Notes: generated by a model not told the origin, from the sequence alone. A stretch of 62,000 bases of DNA from Apostichopus japonicus (GCF_037975245.1 NC_092568.1:8195001-8257000), one strand, 5' to 3'; positions 48,976 through 61,720 are shown, numbered from the stretch's first letter. Made by a program: numbers and translations.

Positions 48976-51342
48976 CTCTTACTTTTACACATACTTCGCA
49001 GCATGAGTGATAGAGAGACGGTTCAAGCTCTGATCTCTGACGAGCCATCTCTTCAATTCATTGAATGCAAATTTACACTGCACTCTGATGGACAGCTCAG
49101 AAATTCAGAAACAAAACCAAAGGAGAATACATACAAAAGTAAAAAAAAATTTTAAAAAAAAAATTTAAAAAAAGGTCTGAATATATTAATAATATAAAAA
49201 ACTGATATACTTACTACAGGTGATAGTTGCTGCATATCTTGAACATTTTTACTCCCAAACAATTCACGTTTCCTTTTCGCTTTTCAAAATGGCCATAAGA
49301 TTATTTCACCACTTTATATAGTCATATTTATATACAAAATTGGTACTCTGCTGTTCTTTGGACAAAAAACCCCAATGTGCCTACATGATGTGCACTGCAG
49401 GTATACTGCAACTGCACACAAAGGAAGAACAAAAATAAAAAAAGAAAAGAAAATCGCGACTTTATTTTATTTGTCTCTGAATCCGAAGGATAAGACTATA
49501 ATCTCCAGCCGAGAATAATTTGAGATTTTAAAAAGTCCAGGCAGTTTCGGCTAGTCAGAGCATATTTAGTTTATATTGCCTCGGAATCGTATAAATTTCA
49601 ACTCTGTTTTTTAACACTATTCTTTATTTCTTGCCCAACCGTCGACAATGCAAGTTTTTTGCAATATATATATATCCCAGTGATACAAACAAGCAATGAA
49701 TCATGATAGCTTAATACCAGTAACAAACAGTGTGTCTGAAGATTTTCAAATCTCCAGTCTCCAAGGAATCTGAAATTTATAAGACATATATACCAGCAGA
49801 TTTGATCCCACTGCGTCTTCGTGCGTGGTTATAGGCTTACCACTGACAGAGTTAATAGGTTTTGGCATCTGCGAATGCAGTTGTTAAGTAAACCTTGTAT
49901 CAATGGGTGGAGTAAAATCTCTCTCCACCTCTACATATATCTATCTCTCACCTTACCGATATCAAATAAAAGGCACTTAAAGTATAATTTATTGCTTTGA
50001 GCCTTTTTTATTCTTTCCCCAGCTCGCCCAAAACTCTAGACATATGGATCGGCAATGATATTTAAAAACATAATCCATATTTTTCTTCTTTTATTAAAAG
50101 AAAGAGAGAGGGAGAGAGAGTAGTGATATGAAACATATAGTGAGAGGATTGAACAAGTTCAATTGTTTCTTGAATGCAAACAGCAATTCTTTAACTCAAC
50201 GGGCAGAATCTTTTATGTAACTTTTTAATACCTGAAGGCACCATGTGAGTTGGCTTCGTGGTGAAACTGAAATTGGCTGTTGTTAAACAGTTATAAGGAA
50301 ATGTGGTGTGGTTTGCTTTAAAAAAGGATGTCGTAGCATAATTAAAATTAAATAAATAAATAGTAAAGAAGAAACCTCTAACTCACTGAAGCCATCATAT
50401 ATGAATAATAGCTTGGTGGTTTTAATTAAATTGACTGCATGGTACAAGTTGAAAGTGTTTTACATGCAGTCACAACCTTTCGATAAAACCAATCAGTTCA
50501 AAATATTGTATGCAATGACGAAACAGACTTTAAAATAGATAAGAGCTCTATTGTAAACTGAAAAAGTTATTGAAGCAAATCCTACATAAGTTTATAACAA
50601 TAGCCTCTACCTAAGACCTCTGTAAAAAGGCTTTTTCTATGGGGGGGGACTTTTTTTGGGGGGGGAAAGAGAAGAGATAGAGGAGGAGAGACAAAGGGGG
50701 AGGGAGGGGGAGAGGTGAGGGTGAGGGTGAGGGTGAGGGAGGAAAAATGATGGGAAAATAGATGAGAAATCTACTGTAAGCTCAAAATGTTTAGGAAGCA
50801 ACTCTTCTAAAATAACTGGGTTAGCCTTTGACCCTTATGACTGCATTTCCCCCTTTGACCCTATGGATTTCATTTTAATTCCACTACCAATTACTGTATC
50901 AAAAACAAAGATCCAACAATGAATAATATAATTTCACATTTTGGCCAAATTATGCAGACCTATAGAGCTCTTTAAAACAACCTTTGACCTCTCGTCATCA
51001 ATTAGTACAATGTATCTTTATCCCTCAACCAACTGACCGTCTTCCTTCCCAATTTTTCATCCGTATTTGACTAAATCCCTTACCTGAAAGGCTTTTGAGG
51101 TTGGAACTTGAAATTTACGTAAGATGCGTTTTGATGGTCAGTCTTAGACTTGATGAAGTCTTCATTCTTGTGCATGTGGGAAGAAACTTTTCAACCAATC
51201 AGCTCCATTTAAAGCGCTTTGTACGGGAGAGCTGCCAAACTTAAGATGCCAAACTTAAGATGATCATTTTGTATGATGCCACGTATGAAGTTGAACCACC
51301 GTGTATCATACTTTTTGAGTCATAGAACTTACCAGCCAAGAT
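48976..51342. other. Non-coding DNA, no gene recognised
   Basis: Contains a G-rich purine tract at 50640-50755 with a (GGTGAG)n core near 50714. No coding exon seen. Confidence 0.5.
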
Positions 51343-51440
51343 GTCACACACACATACACACAGATACATACACGCATACACACATACATATGCACATACA
51401 TACTTACACATACACACGCACACACACACACACCTACACG
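51343..51440. repeat. (CA)n / (CATACA)n microsatellite
   Basis: About 100 bp of CA, CATA and CACG dinucleotide-type repeats. Open frames of Thr/His or Cys/Val across it are artefacts. Confidence 0.95.
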
Positions 51441-51754
51441 AACACGCAATCTACGTCGCATAGATTCCTAAATTGCCTCAGGCAGTGAATGAAAAATGAA
51501 AGACACCAAAGTTTCTTCTAGTCTGCTAGACAATTTTCTATGAGTTTATATATTTATAAACTTATAATTCTTTAAGGCATGCCAGTACCAGAGGTCAAAA
51601 CTATTATTGCAGTCTCTTTGTTTCAAACACAATTATCTTCTCACTTAACCTTCAGCCATTATTAAGTAGACTAACCAAACAATTTATTTAAGATATAATG
51701 GATTCGTTGATATGAATCCAACGACATGACGAACACAGTTTATAACCATATTTT

Positions 51755-51810
51755 GCATATATGTATGTATATGATGTAAGTATATGTATATGTATATATA
51801 TATTTATATG

Positions 51811-51866
<56 letters not shown>

Positions 51867-51955
51867 CTGTTCTGGATTTTCCAACTCATAACTATTTCAA
51901 TAATATATATATATATATATATAGATATATATATATATATACTGTATATGTATAG
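51755..51955. repeat. Compound (TA)n microsatellite
   Basis: Alternating TATG and TA tracts in two blocks separated by about 50 bp of unique sequence. It lies just left of the 51965-53138 element. Confidence 0.95.
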
Positions 51956-51964
51956 TCATTCATT

Positions 51965-53138
51965 GGGCCATTCTCTGGAAAATGAAACTGGCATGAAAAA
52001 ACTAAAGTGTTCATCAGGACCGAATGCTATACTTTTTGTTTTAGAGGGATTCCTCAAGTTTTCTGTTTCATATTTTTTTCATTAAAATTACAACCATAAC
52101 ATATTAATTTGCATAAATTTGCATTATTGTAAGTTTTAGCCAAAATTTGTAGTTTTTAACTGTATATTTGTTTTTTCTACATGAGTATCTAGAAATAATA
52201 TTTCAGTTATCAACTATCACATGGAGGCAGTTATACATGGGTTCATTTATTTCATTCCTAAAGCAGAGGTTTCTGATCTTCAATTCTTCGTTAATAATGG
52301 GTGCTAATTAGCGTAATTTTGATGTCACACACGTGACCAAAATAACGCAAAAGTTTTCGTAAAAAGTAACTGATGTGCCTTATGATGTCCACACTTGATA
52401 TGCAACCGTTCTTGGTACAGACTGTTAGTTCTGCAAAATATCCAGTCAAACAATTATTCCTTCCAATTATTAATAGCCTCTAATTAGTCGTCACACACGT
52501 GACCGATGGTCACGTGTGTGACATTTTACCATGGAAATGCAGAATGTCACACACGTGACCAAAAAATGTCACACACGTGACCCTCCAAATCATGGCAGTA
52601 AAACTGTTTTAAAGTAATTCCTATGGAATATCAACATCAGTGCTGTTCTTTGGTCATTACTAGAGTCACATTTGCACTGCAAAAATTGCATACTATGGAC
52701 TGAAAATTCAGAATGTCACACACGTGACCCAACAATGTCACACACGTGACCGGATTTTTTTAGCTTATGTAGTATTATGCTAATTTTAAGAAGTGAAATC
52801 ATGAGGTGAAATGTCTTGTTAGAATGGAAACACATTAAGGTAGAAACATGAGAAATTAGGGGTATCCAGCCCTGTTAGAAACTGAGGAATTTGCCCATAT
52901 TTTTTTGTGCAAAAAAGCCAGTTTCATTTCACGTCACACACGTGACCGACCTTTATATGACCTCTGCCAGCACATGAATGTTCTGAATTTGGCTAAGCTA
53001 TATGGTTTTGTAAAAGAGACCCCTAGTGCATACTTAAGTACTACAATCAACCCAACTTTCTTTACCTAAAAGTAGTTACTTAGTGGTAAAGTGCAAATCT
53101 CCCCATTTTTTCGTCACACACGTGACCGAGAATGGCCC
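51965..53138. mobile_element. Non-autonomous DNA transposon with nine GTCACACACGTGACC sites
   Basis: Terminal inverted repeats GGGCCATTCTC (51965-51975) and GAGAATGGCCC (53128-53138) are perfect over 11 bp. They are flanked by CATT on both sides (51961-51964 and 53139-53142), a 4-bp target duplication. A subterminal inverted pair AAATGAAACTGGC (51980-51992, and reversed at 52917-52929) supports the same symmetry. The 15-mer GTCACACACGTGACC occurs at 52324, 52490, 52546, 52568, 52715, 52737, 52933 and 53113, and inverted at 52508-52522, all identical. The last copy abuts the right terminus. No frame longer than chance, so no transposase. Superfamily not assigned. Confidence 0.8.
52324..53127. 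promoter_or_regulatory. Cluster of nine identical 15-bp E-box-containing sites
   Basis: GTCACACACGTGACC has complementary arms GTCAC/GTGAC around ACAC and contains the CACGTG E-box bound by bHLH-ZIP factors of the USF/MITF/Myc type. Two pairs (52546/52568 and 52715/52737) have identical 22-bp spacing. One pair (52490 and 52508) is a perfect inverted repeat with a 3-bp loop. Identity of all copies in otherwise unrelated filler suggests selection or recent amplification. The binding factor is unknown. Confidence 0.6.
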
Positions 53139-53142
53139 CATT

Positions 53143-55254
53143 TCACCTATAAAAATCCACCACTAGTTAGATCAGAAAGCCACTGGGATAATAGAATCAA
53201 CCTAGAATCAGTAAATACCATTATATAAGGAAGTACCAACCCCTTTCCACAACAACACAAATACACAGTATTTATAATTTAAAAATAAACTGATTATACC
53301 TCCCTCTCTCTCTCCCCCTTTCTTATACAATCCTTGGATGCACATAATTCACTTCAGTACCAGCATACATTTCAATCATTATATATGAAAGCCACAAAAG
53401 TAAGGAAGCGCTACCGTTAAAGGTGAGAAGGAACGGTAATGATATGAGTTATTTCAGAAAAGTGTTAAATAACGTGGGCCTAATGTTTCATGACTGCTCC
53501 CCCCCCCCAAAAAAACCTGGAGAATTTCAAAAACAGAGATATCTATGAAATTATTGTTCCCTCATCTTTCGGTTGAGGAGAAGGAGAGAGGGGGGGAGGG
53601 GGAGGGAAGAGAGAACTGTTCTTAATACTTAATGGACTCTTGGAAATGCAGGTATGCGGATATGTTTAGTTTGAGAAAAGCTCAAAGCATTGAAGTGAAA
53701 CTGCTGGTTGCTAACATGTAAATTTAATGATAATGAGCACATATTCTATAGTGTTTGCAGGGTAACGTTGCAATATCAGATTTTCCATACCCATAGGAGT
53801 TTTCGTTCTCTCCTTCACAATCAATATATTGAGATCCTACGATCAGTGTAGCGATGAATGCTCGGACATGCCGCATGCTGGATCTAACTTTGACAAAATA
53901 TCAGTTTCAATATTTCAGACAATCGTATTCCACCTCAGTTTCTTACTTCTGACAATCCATTTTCCAACCAATTTTATAGAGGTAAAGGAACAACAACAAC
54001 ACTTGCGATAAATTTAAACATCACAACCAATACAACCGGAAATTATGACCCCATCTTATGCCCCCCCCCTCCCTCCCTCCAACCTACAAATAGATAATGA
54101 CAAAGTTTCATTTTGTTACTAGAAAAACCTGTGACTCATAACTCGATTTATTATGAAAGTTAAAATATTGCAATATCGTTACTTCTGCATTTGTCAAATG
54201 ATATCGGGAGCAAAAGCTTGCATCCATATATTTTGCCTATATTGTAATATTTATCCTAGCAATACTAATTGTTTGTTTACAACACAAGGAAAAATTTTCT
54301 TCTGGACCTAAACCTTCCCCGCACACACCTTCGTAAACTATGAATCCGACCGGTTTACTTAAAATTTGCATGTCGAAGAATCAGGCTAAGTTTTTCTACC
54401 GACATGACATGCATAGAATATTTATGTACTGCTTGAAAGATCTGAGCTGAAAATCTGATATTCCAATTATTCATCAACGGAACATATGCTGTTATTAAAG
54501 TCTTGCATAATTTTACCCTTGTATGTTTATTTAATTGTAATATGATAGATTTATGTTAAAAGCTTAATTAGCAAAGTCTGTTGTAACCTTTTCACATAAC
54601 AATTAACTTTACTGTATAACCTATAACTCTATCAACATCATGCACACACTTTTATGCGACCGTCCTACTTTGACAAATGAAGAATCAGGCTTGGCATTTC
54701 TACTGACATGCAAATTGCAAGTGATATGAACAGAATATATATACACTGCTCAGACTTGCATTATTTACCCTTGCTACTTTTCATGAGCGGTTTTATGTTA
54801 GAAAAACCAAAGCTGAGCTTAAATGTTTCTTTCAATATCAGTGCTTTATGGCCTATTAGATCTATCTATAATATTCTCACCAAACAATGTACGGTACCAC
54901 CTGACCTGGTCTACCTCGATAAATTAGAAAAATCAGGCTAACTTTTTATCCTTTGCATGCTTAGTTACCAGCTCATTGAACATTATTAATAGGACAAGAT
55001 AAAAAAGGATCAGAATTTTTTTGGGCAGGATACTATCAATAAACAGAGATAAATTTAAGTAATATTATGAGAAAAGGATTAAAGTTGTTCAGGCAAAAAG
55101 TATAACCATGACTACTACCGATTAGATTTACAAAAGTCTCGAGGTTTACAAATAAATTAGAAGTAATAATTGCTTCTAGTATGTTGCTATACCATTGTCC
55201 TCCATAACAATCAGAATGAAAGTTATTTGATGTAATCATATAAAATGCTTTGAA
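53143..55254. other. Non-coding DNA, no gene recognised
   Basis: Contains a G-rich purine tract at 53579-53613 and a C-run near 54061. Reading frames are short and not family-like. Confidence 0.5.
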
Positions 55255-55935
55255 TGATGTAACCATGACAACAAACGAATGGCTAAAGGGATTTGCTATA
55301 CAACTACAAACCATATACCACATTGTGATGTGTTACCTAACATAGTAAAAGGCAGCAGAATCATGTACTATATAAAGAGCTGTAGCAAACACATATTAAA
55401 AGGGATTCCCTATATATAACTGCAAAGTGCAAACCAAACATTGCTTGGGATAGTTACCAAACATAGTCAAAGGCAACATAACCATGTACTGTATCAAGTG
55501 CTATGTCAGCAAACAAATAGTTAAAGGGATTTACTATTTATAATTGCAAACCGTATAATGCACTGTGATGTGTTACCTAACATAGCCAAAGGCAACATAA
55601 CCATGTACTATATCAAGTGCTATATCAGCAAAAAAATAGTTAAAGGGATTTACTATATATAACTGCAAACCGTATAATGCACTGTGATGTGTTAATACCT
55701 AACATAGTGAAAGGCAACATAACCATGTACTATATAAAGTGCTACAGCAAACAAATAGTTAATGGGATTCCCTATTATAACTGCAAGCCAATTTCTACAT
55801 TGTGATGTGTTACCTAACATCGTAAAAGGCAGCACTATCATGATGTACTATATAAAGTGTTGCAGCAAACAAATAGTTAAAGGAATTTGCTATATATAAC
55901 TACCAATCATAAAGCACTTTGATCTGTGCACCAAA
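55255..55935. repeat. ~119-bp tandem repeat, five to six copies
   Basis: Units begin near 55324, 55446, 55565, 55683, 55800 and 55918. Each carries TGTGATGTGTTACCTAACAT, GCAACATAACCATGTACTAT, and then AAATAGTTAAAGGGAT and ATATATAACTGCAAAC. A partial unit lies to the left from about 55255. Weaker echoes (CAAATAGTTAAAAGC and AGCAAATAGTCAAAGG) continue to about 56260. Confidence 0.9.
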
Positions 55936-56320
55936 AAATAGTAAAATATTAATAAACCACAGAAATACACCAACAATAGCAAAGGGAAGTTATACTGCAT
56001 ATCTATATCTATATATATATATACCGCAATTCTTAATTAACCATTACACAATAGGTCCTCAAACAAATAGTTAAAAGCTATAGGCAAGCTATATATGAAT
56101 ACAAATCTATTACATTGTAGGATACTTTTGTCAAAGCTGATAAGCTTCATTAACTTTAGGTTCTAAATTAAATGTACCTTGCTAAAAAAGAGCAAATAGT
56201 CAAAGGAGAGCTACTTTCAATAAGATACACTACTGTACATTGTATGGTGCCCCAGACAAACACTGACATTAAGGCAAGCATGTAAGAAAGCCTACCCTAT
56301 ATATACATACATTGTACTGC

Positions 56321-58847
56321 ACACAAAACAAATATGAGAAGCATAATTAGACAAGTTATTGTTGAGATGTGTTCAAGTACACACCCTCTGTATCATTCCA
56401 AGCAATTATATTTCAAAAATTACAAATATTGTTCATATACGTGATTTTTTTTTAAACTTCTTCTTTTTACCTTACATTTAATGCCAAAGTGTCAGCTTTC
56501 TGCATGTTAACATGTGAATTGAAACATGTGTAATAAATATATATGTAGGTAAAAAATTTGTGTCAAGTTTCCGTCAAAGTACTAACATGATCGGATATAT
56601 AACTACAAGAAAACAAAACTTGTTAATTACGTACAGTAGGCCTTGATATAGATAAACATATCTTCCATAAACAGAGCATAATATTATTGGATCGTTTATT
56701 TTACCTGACAAAATGCCGATTACATTTATAGTGTTACTATGTCAAAACACTTCTGTTTGCTTTAAGTTCACTTTGTTTACAACATACATAAAACTTCAAA
56801 TGAACATATGTCCAAAAAGAAGAAGAGAAAAAATGCAATGAACTGGAATTTATGAGCTATGACACTTACCTGTCTCCAACCTACTTCTGCACTTTTCCAT
56901 CTCCCTGACCTACTGAAATTGATCATGTTTCAATACTGTGCCACCTAATCCCACATTATGGGCTTGACTATTAATAATTTGTTCTCCTATTGGATCTACC
57001 ATCCAGTACTAATGTTAAACTTAACGTGTTCTTCGCAGAATTTTCAATCCAGGAAGATCCGCTTGGTTTTTCTACCACGCTAAGATTATAAATTCCTCTT
57101 TATCACGCCAAACATAAATCAACCTCCAAACTAGTTTATATTATTAGAATATATGTTTTTCTTGTGTTTTCTAAGTTTTTGGAATGTGTCTGTCATGATT
57201 TCTTAATTTATCCTACAGAATTATGAATTAATAAATCTTGCAAACATGAAAACTCTGCTCTTAGAGCTACCAAATTCTTGAATGCAATCTCAAAATCAAG
57301 CAAACAAGCAAACAAGCAAACAACAAACAAGCAAGCAACTAGATCTAACTCTTCTAAATAAGAGATTTGATCAAAATTTAATATCAAGAAGAACGTTTTA
57401 CAGAAATTGAAAAACAAGAGGAAAATTAAAGTAGTTGGAATCAATCTGAAAAGACTCTTCTTAAACCTACTCTGTTATAGTTAGGGTGAAGGCAAAATGG
57501 CATCAAATAATTGATTGGCATTCAGAAATTTCAGTGCTTCTATACTTCACCATGTAAATTAAATATCAGACAAAAATTAAGCAGAGCTAAATATGGCAAA
57601 ATATCCAGCATAAACAAACAAACTTACCGTATAGGTTAGAATAACATCTACAGCCAAAAGAGAAAAATTGTCAAAATTGTCAAACTTTACCTTATTTTAA
57701 ATAGCAATGCTGCATCATGCATCATCTCCAACTAATGAAGCTTGCCGGAATTACTCACAAGTTAAGGTCGGAAACTCAGCTGTTAATTTATTACGATTAC
57801 AAAATCAAAATTGAAAAATCAAACTTCATATTGCAAAATTTGTGCAGGCAGTCAAGGAAGCAGATCTCTTGCAATAGATACAGCTTGGACCCCAAAACAC
57901 AAAAATTTCAACCCTTACTTTTTTAACGATATTACGCCGACCAAATTAATTTTTGGCAGTTCTGTAAGGAGAAGCTATCGCATCTTGTTACACGAACACA
58001 CCTCATTGGTTAGCAAAATTATTTGGGCGCTGATGTTGTGGTATTAGAAATGATAGAGAGTAAGAATATAAAAAAAAAAAAATCATAAAAAAAAAAAGTG
58101 CAGCTTGCAAGGATTAAACTGCGAAAACATCAGTGTCCATAAATTTTACGAGATGTGAAACTATAACGAAGTAAATTGTATAATTGTATGCACATGTCAT
58201 GAACCAAGGTTGTTTACTGTACTGTATCTAGTTAAGCAGGGACTTTAGAATTGACTAAAATACCAGCATTTGGCTCAACTTCAATAGTATAACCTAGATT
58301 GTAAGAGACTATACTGCTGTATATTTTAGAAATCTAACAATGGCCAGAAATGACAGGAAGTATTATGATAAATCCACATAACAACTTTTGTGGCCCGGGT
58401 TGAAAAAAAGAAGTTTGGAGTGGAGGAGGGATATGGATTTACATTAATACCATTTTTGGGCTTCTTCTTAGTCAATCAAAAGAATTAAGAGCTTCAATTC
58501 CCCTTCCAGAAAGAGAACGGGACTTGACCGGCTGCCAGGGAGCACCCTACAAGACTTGTGAGTTGGTTAAATACAGAAGTAGCTCAGTTTGTTAATTTTG
58601 AACTTCTGTCGATAAGTCATCATGTGATCACACGGGTCAAAATTCCCCAGCTGAGCTCTTTTCAAAGTCGTGATAAGTTTATATACCCCAATCCAATCCC
58701 TGTCTGTTCCTTCTCCAGGAACCTCCCACCCTCCAATCAGAGGCATGCCAAACAAAAACAAAAATACAGACTATAGTTTGTAACAAGCACAATGAATACT
58801 GCAATATGACATCATTATAGTAATAGGTGAGCCAGCTTCATATGTCT
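56321..58847. other. Non-coding DNA, no gene recognised
   Basis: AT-rich with an (AAGCAAAC)n-type repeat at 57297-57340. No coding exon seen. Confidence 0.5.
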
Positions 58848-59176
58848 GATTGTAGCTTTTGTGAAAGGGTCACACTCGACCAAGGTGGGCCTTATTCCAC
58901 ATTCGATCCCAAAAGCCAGAAGCAATCAATATGGGATGGAAGGGGTTCTTTATGAAGCTTCCTTCTCTCGCATCGCAACCCCAAGCCCCCCCTCCCCCCT
59001 CCCCCCTCCCCCCAAAAATTTAATATCCCTATACGACTTCACTGACAGGTCCCGCTTCGTTAGACTGACTTGTAGCATTTGTGAAAGGGTCACACTAGAC
59101 CAAGCCTGCATCTACATTATCCTTCATAGTCCCAAGATAAGCAATCAATTTTCCCGAGGGATGGAAGCGGTCGTTT
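58848..59176. repeat. Tandem duplication of a ~113-bp segment (offset 216 bp)
   Basis: 58848-58960 and 59064-59176 share TTTGTGAAAGGGTCACACT, GACCAAG, GCAATCAAT and GGGATGGAAG in the same order. A C-run block and other sequence lie between the copies. Confidence 0.8.
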
Positions 59177-59179
59177 GAG

Positions 59180-60470
59180 ATGCAGAACTTGCACAATCAT
59201 AGTAAAGGCTATTCTTCCTGCAGGCCACAAAATATTCCTTCAACATTCCTCTATTAACGTGATATATTTTGGTTGACAAATTAGAGAATATTGTGAATGT
59301 GAAAGCTAGACTATATGGGCTTATACTTTATGGTTTAGAAGGAAGTATCACTTGATACATACTACCAGTGTGTTCAATGAATGATGTGCTTCTTCATAGC
59401 ATATATACACAGGGTTCTAGTCGGATAGAGTTCAATAAAATTACTCCTCCATAATGCATTATAAGCATTGATTCCTAGGAGTGGATGGGGGAGAAAGAAG
59501 GATGTGTGGCAAAAGTAACATATCTACAGAGGTTGGGATTTATAATGTAATATTCCTTCAAATGCATAATTACAAACCCTTTGCCCATGTGATAACTGAA
59601 CAGATTTTGATCAGTTTCTTGATGCACTAAAACAGTTTCTGAAAGACTGATATTTATGTCTTGTGTAATTTCACACGGTAGTGCAATACCTTCTAGCAAT
59701 ACCCACATAGCTAAAATGTTATTTATCTTGTAACTATATATGTAGGCACTTTTGCCACTTGAAGTTAGAATTGTTTATTCAAAAACATATCTTGGACGCA
59801 TTTCGATTTCACTTTCCTTTCTTGAAATGAGTGAAGACATTAATTTAATGATGATCGAACAAAGTGAAAAAAACAAAACAGTCAGCTATTGTTATCTGAT
59901 ACTGCCTCACATACTCAGTATACAGATAAACATGAAGAAGAAAAAAACACAGCTGTATAGATGACCATATCAAAATGATATTTGAAAGGTTTTACAGCAA
60001 GAACTACTAGTATAAGATATAGACATAGTAACTTTCTGAGATTGATATTTTGGGCATTTTTTTCAACATTTCAATCTATTGGAAAAAATTGTTTTCCCCC
60101 TGCCATAAGTCTGTAAAAAAGACGTTACTATGGGCAACTTTCAAGAATATTTCAAATAATTTTGAAACACAATGACTGACTTTCAAAAGCGGCATCAGAA
60201 GCTCAAATTGCGTTTACATCTTTCCCAGTGTATTTGTCATGTTTCATATCACATATTCTTCCTTTTCCTGCAAATCCTGACACTTTTTGTTAAATAATGC
60301 TTATGTTCCCTAAGAAAATGAAGTATGCTACTTAGTAACTAGAAGTAGTTTTTTTTAACTTTGGCTTCTGCCTGATATCTTTTGTGATAGAGATATCTCA
60401 TGTCAGACAAAAGTAAAACACACCACAGTTCAAAGGGGGGGTGTGGTACTCTCTGTCATTCTTTGAGGAA
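59180..60470. other. Non-coding DNA, no gene recognised
   Basis: AT-rich; nothing structured noted. Confidence 0.5.
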
Positions 60471-60471
60471 G

Positions 60472-60995
60472 CAAGTATTAAGTTAATGATGTCAGCGAGT
60501 ATTACATTAATGATGTCAGCGAGTATTAAGTAAATGATGTCAGCGAATATTAAGTTAATGATGTCAGCGAGTATTAAGTTAATGATATCAGCGAGTATTA
60601 AGTTAATAATGTCAGCGAGTATCAAGTTTATGATGTCAGCGAGTATTAAGTTAATGATGTCAGCTGGTATTAAGTTAATGATGTCACAAGTATTAAGTTA
60701 ATGTCAGCGAGTATTAAGTTAATGATGTCAGTGAGTATTAAGTTAATGATGTCAGCGAGACTATTAAGTTAATGACGTCAGCGAGACTATTAAGTTAATG
60801 ATGTCAGCGAGTATCAAGTTAATGATGTCAGAGAGTATTAAGTTAATGATGTCAGCAAGTGTTAAGCTAATGATGTCAGCTAGTATTAAGTTAATGATGT
60901 CAGCGAGTTTTAAGTTAATGATGTCAGCGAGTATTAAGTTAATGTCAGCGAGTATTAAGTTAATGATGTCAGCGAGTAGTAAGTTAATGATGCCC
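60472..60995. repeat. 24-bp satellite, about 22 copies
   Basis: Unit TTAATGATGTCAGCGAG followed by TATTAAG. Variants lack ATG (21-bp units) or carry small insertions. Because 24 and 21 are multiples of three, frames stay open on both strands (ADIINLIL one way, MMSASIKL the other), imitating a repeat protein. I consider it non-coding. Confidence 0.95.
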
Positions 60996-61720
60996 GAAGG
61001 TAAAATCCAGCTATCAAAGAACAAATTTTAGTATCAAGAATTCTTCTCAACCAATAATAATTCTAAAGAAATAGTACAAATATATAATATCTTATTTAGT
61101 ATGATATAAGTCCTAAATATTAACCAATAACAATTGATAATTCACATTTAATCCTTAAATTTGTAACAAATGAACTGAACTTCTTAGATTTCAGACCACT
61201 CAGTGCATAACAAACCAGAACTTCCCTAGTGTGAATTGGAGTAACACTTAGCACCTACTATACATATTTAGAAAGTATCTGTTAATTTCAAACAACTCAA
61301 AAACAACTGCATTGGGTAAGCTGATTAAAATCACACTGCTTTTGTTATTTGAACTCACCTAAGTTTGTCACAAAAGGCACCACTTTTTAAACCCAAATAT
61401 TTACATTTCGTGTGCAGTGCCACTCTCCAAAAAGAAGGAATTCATCCTGTATTAAATTCTTCAGTTTAGCTTCACATAGTTTTAACACCTCTTATGACAC
61501 ATCACACAACCATATGTAATTAAGTAACATTATATTGTATGCAAGGTTTGTTAATATAGCATGTTGAAAGATTTCATACATTTATTTTGTTGGTTTAAGT
61601 CAGAGCTGGAAGTAATAAGAGATTTTTCAACTTCTCATGTTCAAAGTGATTTTCTGAGCACTCTGCTGCATAAATGTAAAAACAACTCACACGTTGAAAA
61701 AATACATCCATTAGTGACTG
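60996..61720. other. Non-coding DNA, no gene recognised
   Basis: Separates the two satellites; no feature seen. Confidence 0.5.

Noticed and set aside
48708-49010. 100-residue Leu/Ser-rich frame resembling a membrane protein
   Set aside because: It comes from a pyrimidine-rich low-complexity stretch and ends in the dispersed 40-bp motif.
52324-53127. CRISPR array (identical 15-bp repeats with unique spacers)
   Set aside because: The genome is eukaryotic, spacers range from 3 to over 180 bp, one repeat is inverted, and the set lies inside an element with terminal inverted repeats.
60398-61031. Repeat protein reading ADIINLIL or MMSASIKL
   Set aside because: A 24-bp satellite whose length is a multiple of three; open on both strands with no flanking exon signals.
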